Assembly: GCA_000980495.1 (NCBI GenBank)
Contig: LARN01000037.1
Span: 1 to 14,256, forward strand
Length of the DNA: 14,256 nt
Source of the DNA: Acinetobacter sp. N54.MGS-139
GTDB taxonomy: Bacteria > Pseudomonadota > Gammaproteobacteria > Burkholderiales > Burkholderiaceae_F
Reading direction: 5' to 3'
The notes under the pieces are model-generated. The model was not told where the DNA came from, did no database searches, and saw only the letters and a program-made list of their open reading frames with translations. The translations under genes were made by a program, and so were the position numbers. Shown one piece after another: positions 13,817-14,256 of this stretch. Positions within the stretch are counted from its first letter, which is position 1. Every line of letters begins with the position of its first letter.

Positions 13817-13844
13817 TTGAGCCGTGCGGTGATGTGCCTTAAAT
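13817..13844 (+). promoter_or_regulatory. Possible promoter of the periplasmic coiled-coil gene
   Basis: TTGAGC (13817-13822) and TTAAAT (13839-13844) are separated by 16 bp. The match is only fair, but it is the best pair found in the divergent intergenic region at a sensible distance from the start at 13911. Confidence 0.3.
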
Positions 13845-13910
13845 GCGCACCAAAAAAAACACGAGCCGAATTGAGTGGTTATCCTGTGGTGAAAATTAAC
13901 GGAGGTCTGC

Positions 13911-14256
13911 ATGATCACAAAAACTCTTCCTTTTCTTTTAGCTGCCGCTTTAGGCTTATCCACTTCTGTTATGGCTCAAACAACTGCAACTTCGGCAAAA
14001 GCAAAACCGGTTTCCCTTACCCAGCAAGTACAAGATCTCAAAGCAACCGTGCTTCAGCTTCAGAAGCGGGTCGATTACCTTGAAATGCTGGTTCCTCCGT
14101 CCACAGCCGTGTTAATGCCGGATGCCAGAAAGCTTTCCAGCATTCGTGTTAACGGAGCTACTTTTCTGATGTCGATTGACAAGCCGTCCGGCAACGAAAA
14201 AGGCAGCGACTTCATTCTCACAGTCGTTAACCCGCAGAGCATTACTTACACGAACA
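13911..14256 (+). CDS. Exported coiled-coil protein, N-terminal part (runs off right edge)
   Basis: The ATG at 13911 has GGAGG (13901-13905) 5 bases upstream, and the frame is open for 115 codons to the window end. The product starts with a Sec signal peptide, MITKTLPFLLAAALGLSTSVMA, cleaved before QTT. After a Lys/Thr/Ala linker comes a heptad-rich coiled coil (LTQQVQDLKATVLQLQKRVDYLEML, about 37-61). A beta-type domain then begins: LSSIRVNGATFLMSIDKPSG and DFILTVVNPQSITYTN. This order of signal, short coiled coil and small beta domain resembles periplasmic proteins of the YajI/DUF3251 kind, whose domain also has a FLVSI-type strand followed by a GNP-type strand; the match is weak and made from memory. 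It diverges from the gene at 12865-13737. Confidence 0.85.
   Translation, partial: MITKTLPFLLAAALGLSTSVMAQTTATSAKAKPVSLTQQVQDLKATVLQLQKRVDYLEMLVPPSTAVLMPDARKLSSIRVNGATFLMSIDKPSGNEKGSDFILTVVNPQSITYTN

Noticed and set aside
13817..14083. 88-residue plus-strand open frame beginning in the divergent intergenic region
   Set aside because: It overlaps, in another frame, the signal-peptide gene at 13911, which has a GGAGG ribosome binding site and a clear export signal.

Overview
The window looks like a chromosomal segment of a gut-type betaproteobacterium, most likely Sutterellaceae (Sutterella/Parasutterella-like). The reasons are an exported, heme-less fumarate-reductase-like flavoprotein, Burkholderiales-like versions of ribB, umuDC and transporters, mid-range GC, and Rpn-type nuclease relics. 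This placement is inference from protein style; no rRNA or other marker gene is present.

Layout. 1-617: the end of an IS5-family insertion sequence whose transposase runs off the left edge. 721-1413: a Crp/Fnr-family regulator gene broken by one in-frame TGA. 1414-1654: a divergent intergenic region with two near-identical 14-bp near-palindromes exactly 40 bp apart. 1655-3172: an exported FAD-dependent reductase. 3267-3740 (minus): a NifX/NifB-type domain protein with a Cys/His-rich repeat tail. 3943-5256: an AzgA-type purine permease. 5353-6021: ribB, just behind a terminator-like hairpin. 6134-6997 (minus): an EamA/DMT transporter. 7141-7944 (minus): an unrecognised 267-aa protein. 7987-8067: a potentially structured intergenic RNA. 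8082-8306 (minus): a 74-aa protein with a duplicated acidic segment and a Cys-Gly tail. 8307-8693: mostly unassigned sequence. 8694-9339: two diverged copies of the C-terminal tail of Rpn/PD-(D/E)XK nuclease proteins. 9372-11377: a umuDC operon. 11453-12784 (minus): an NSS-family sodium symporter. 12865-13737 (minus): a membrane-anchored protein with an internal duplication. 13911-end: a periplasmic coiled-coil protein cut by the window edge.

How the parts relate. Most genes are single transcription units separated by strong hairpin terminators. The only tight operon is umuDC (2-bp gap). The UmuD-like protein carries an extra N-terminal basic, ribbon-helix-helix-like segment. Its promoter (TTGACA, 18 bp, TATGAT) has the -10 box embedded in a perfect 9-bp-arm palindrome of the TTGAAA...TTTCAA kind. 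This suggests a self-cleaving UmuD that may also be a repressor of its own operon, and it is the strongest candidate here for an unusual regulatory system. A second regulatory story is the broken Crp/Fnr gene next to an intact pair of operator-like sites in front of the reductase gene.
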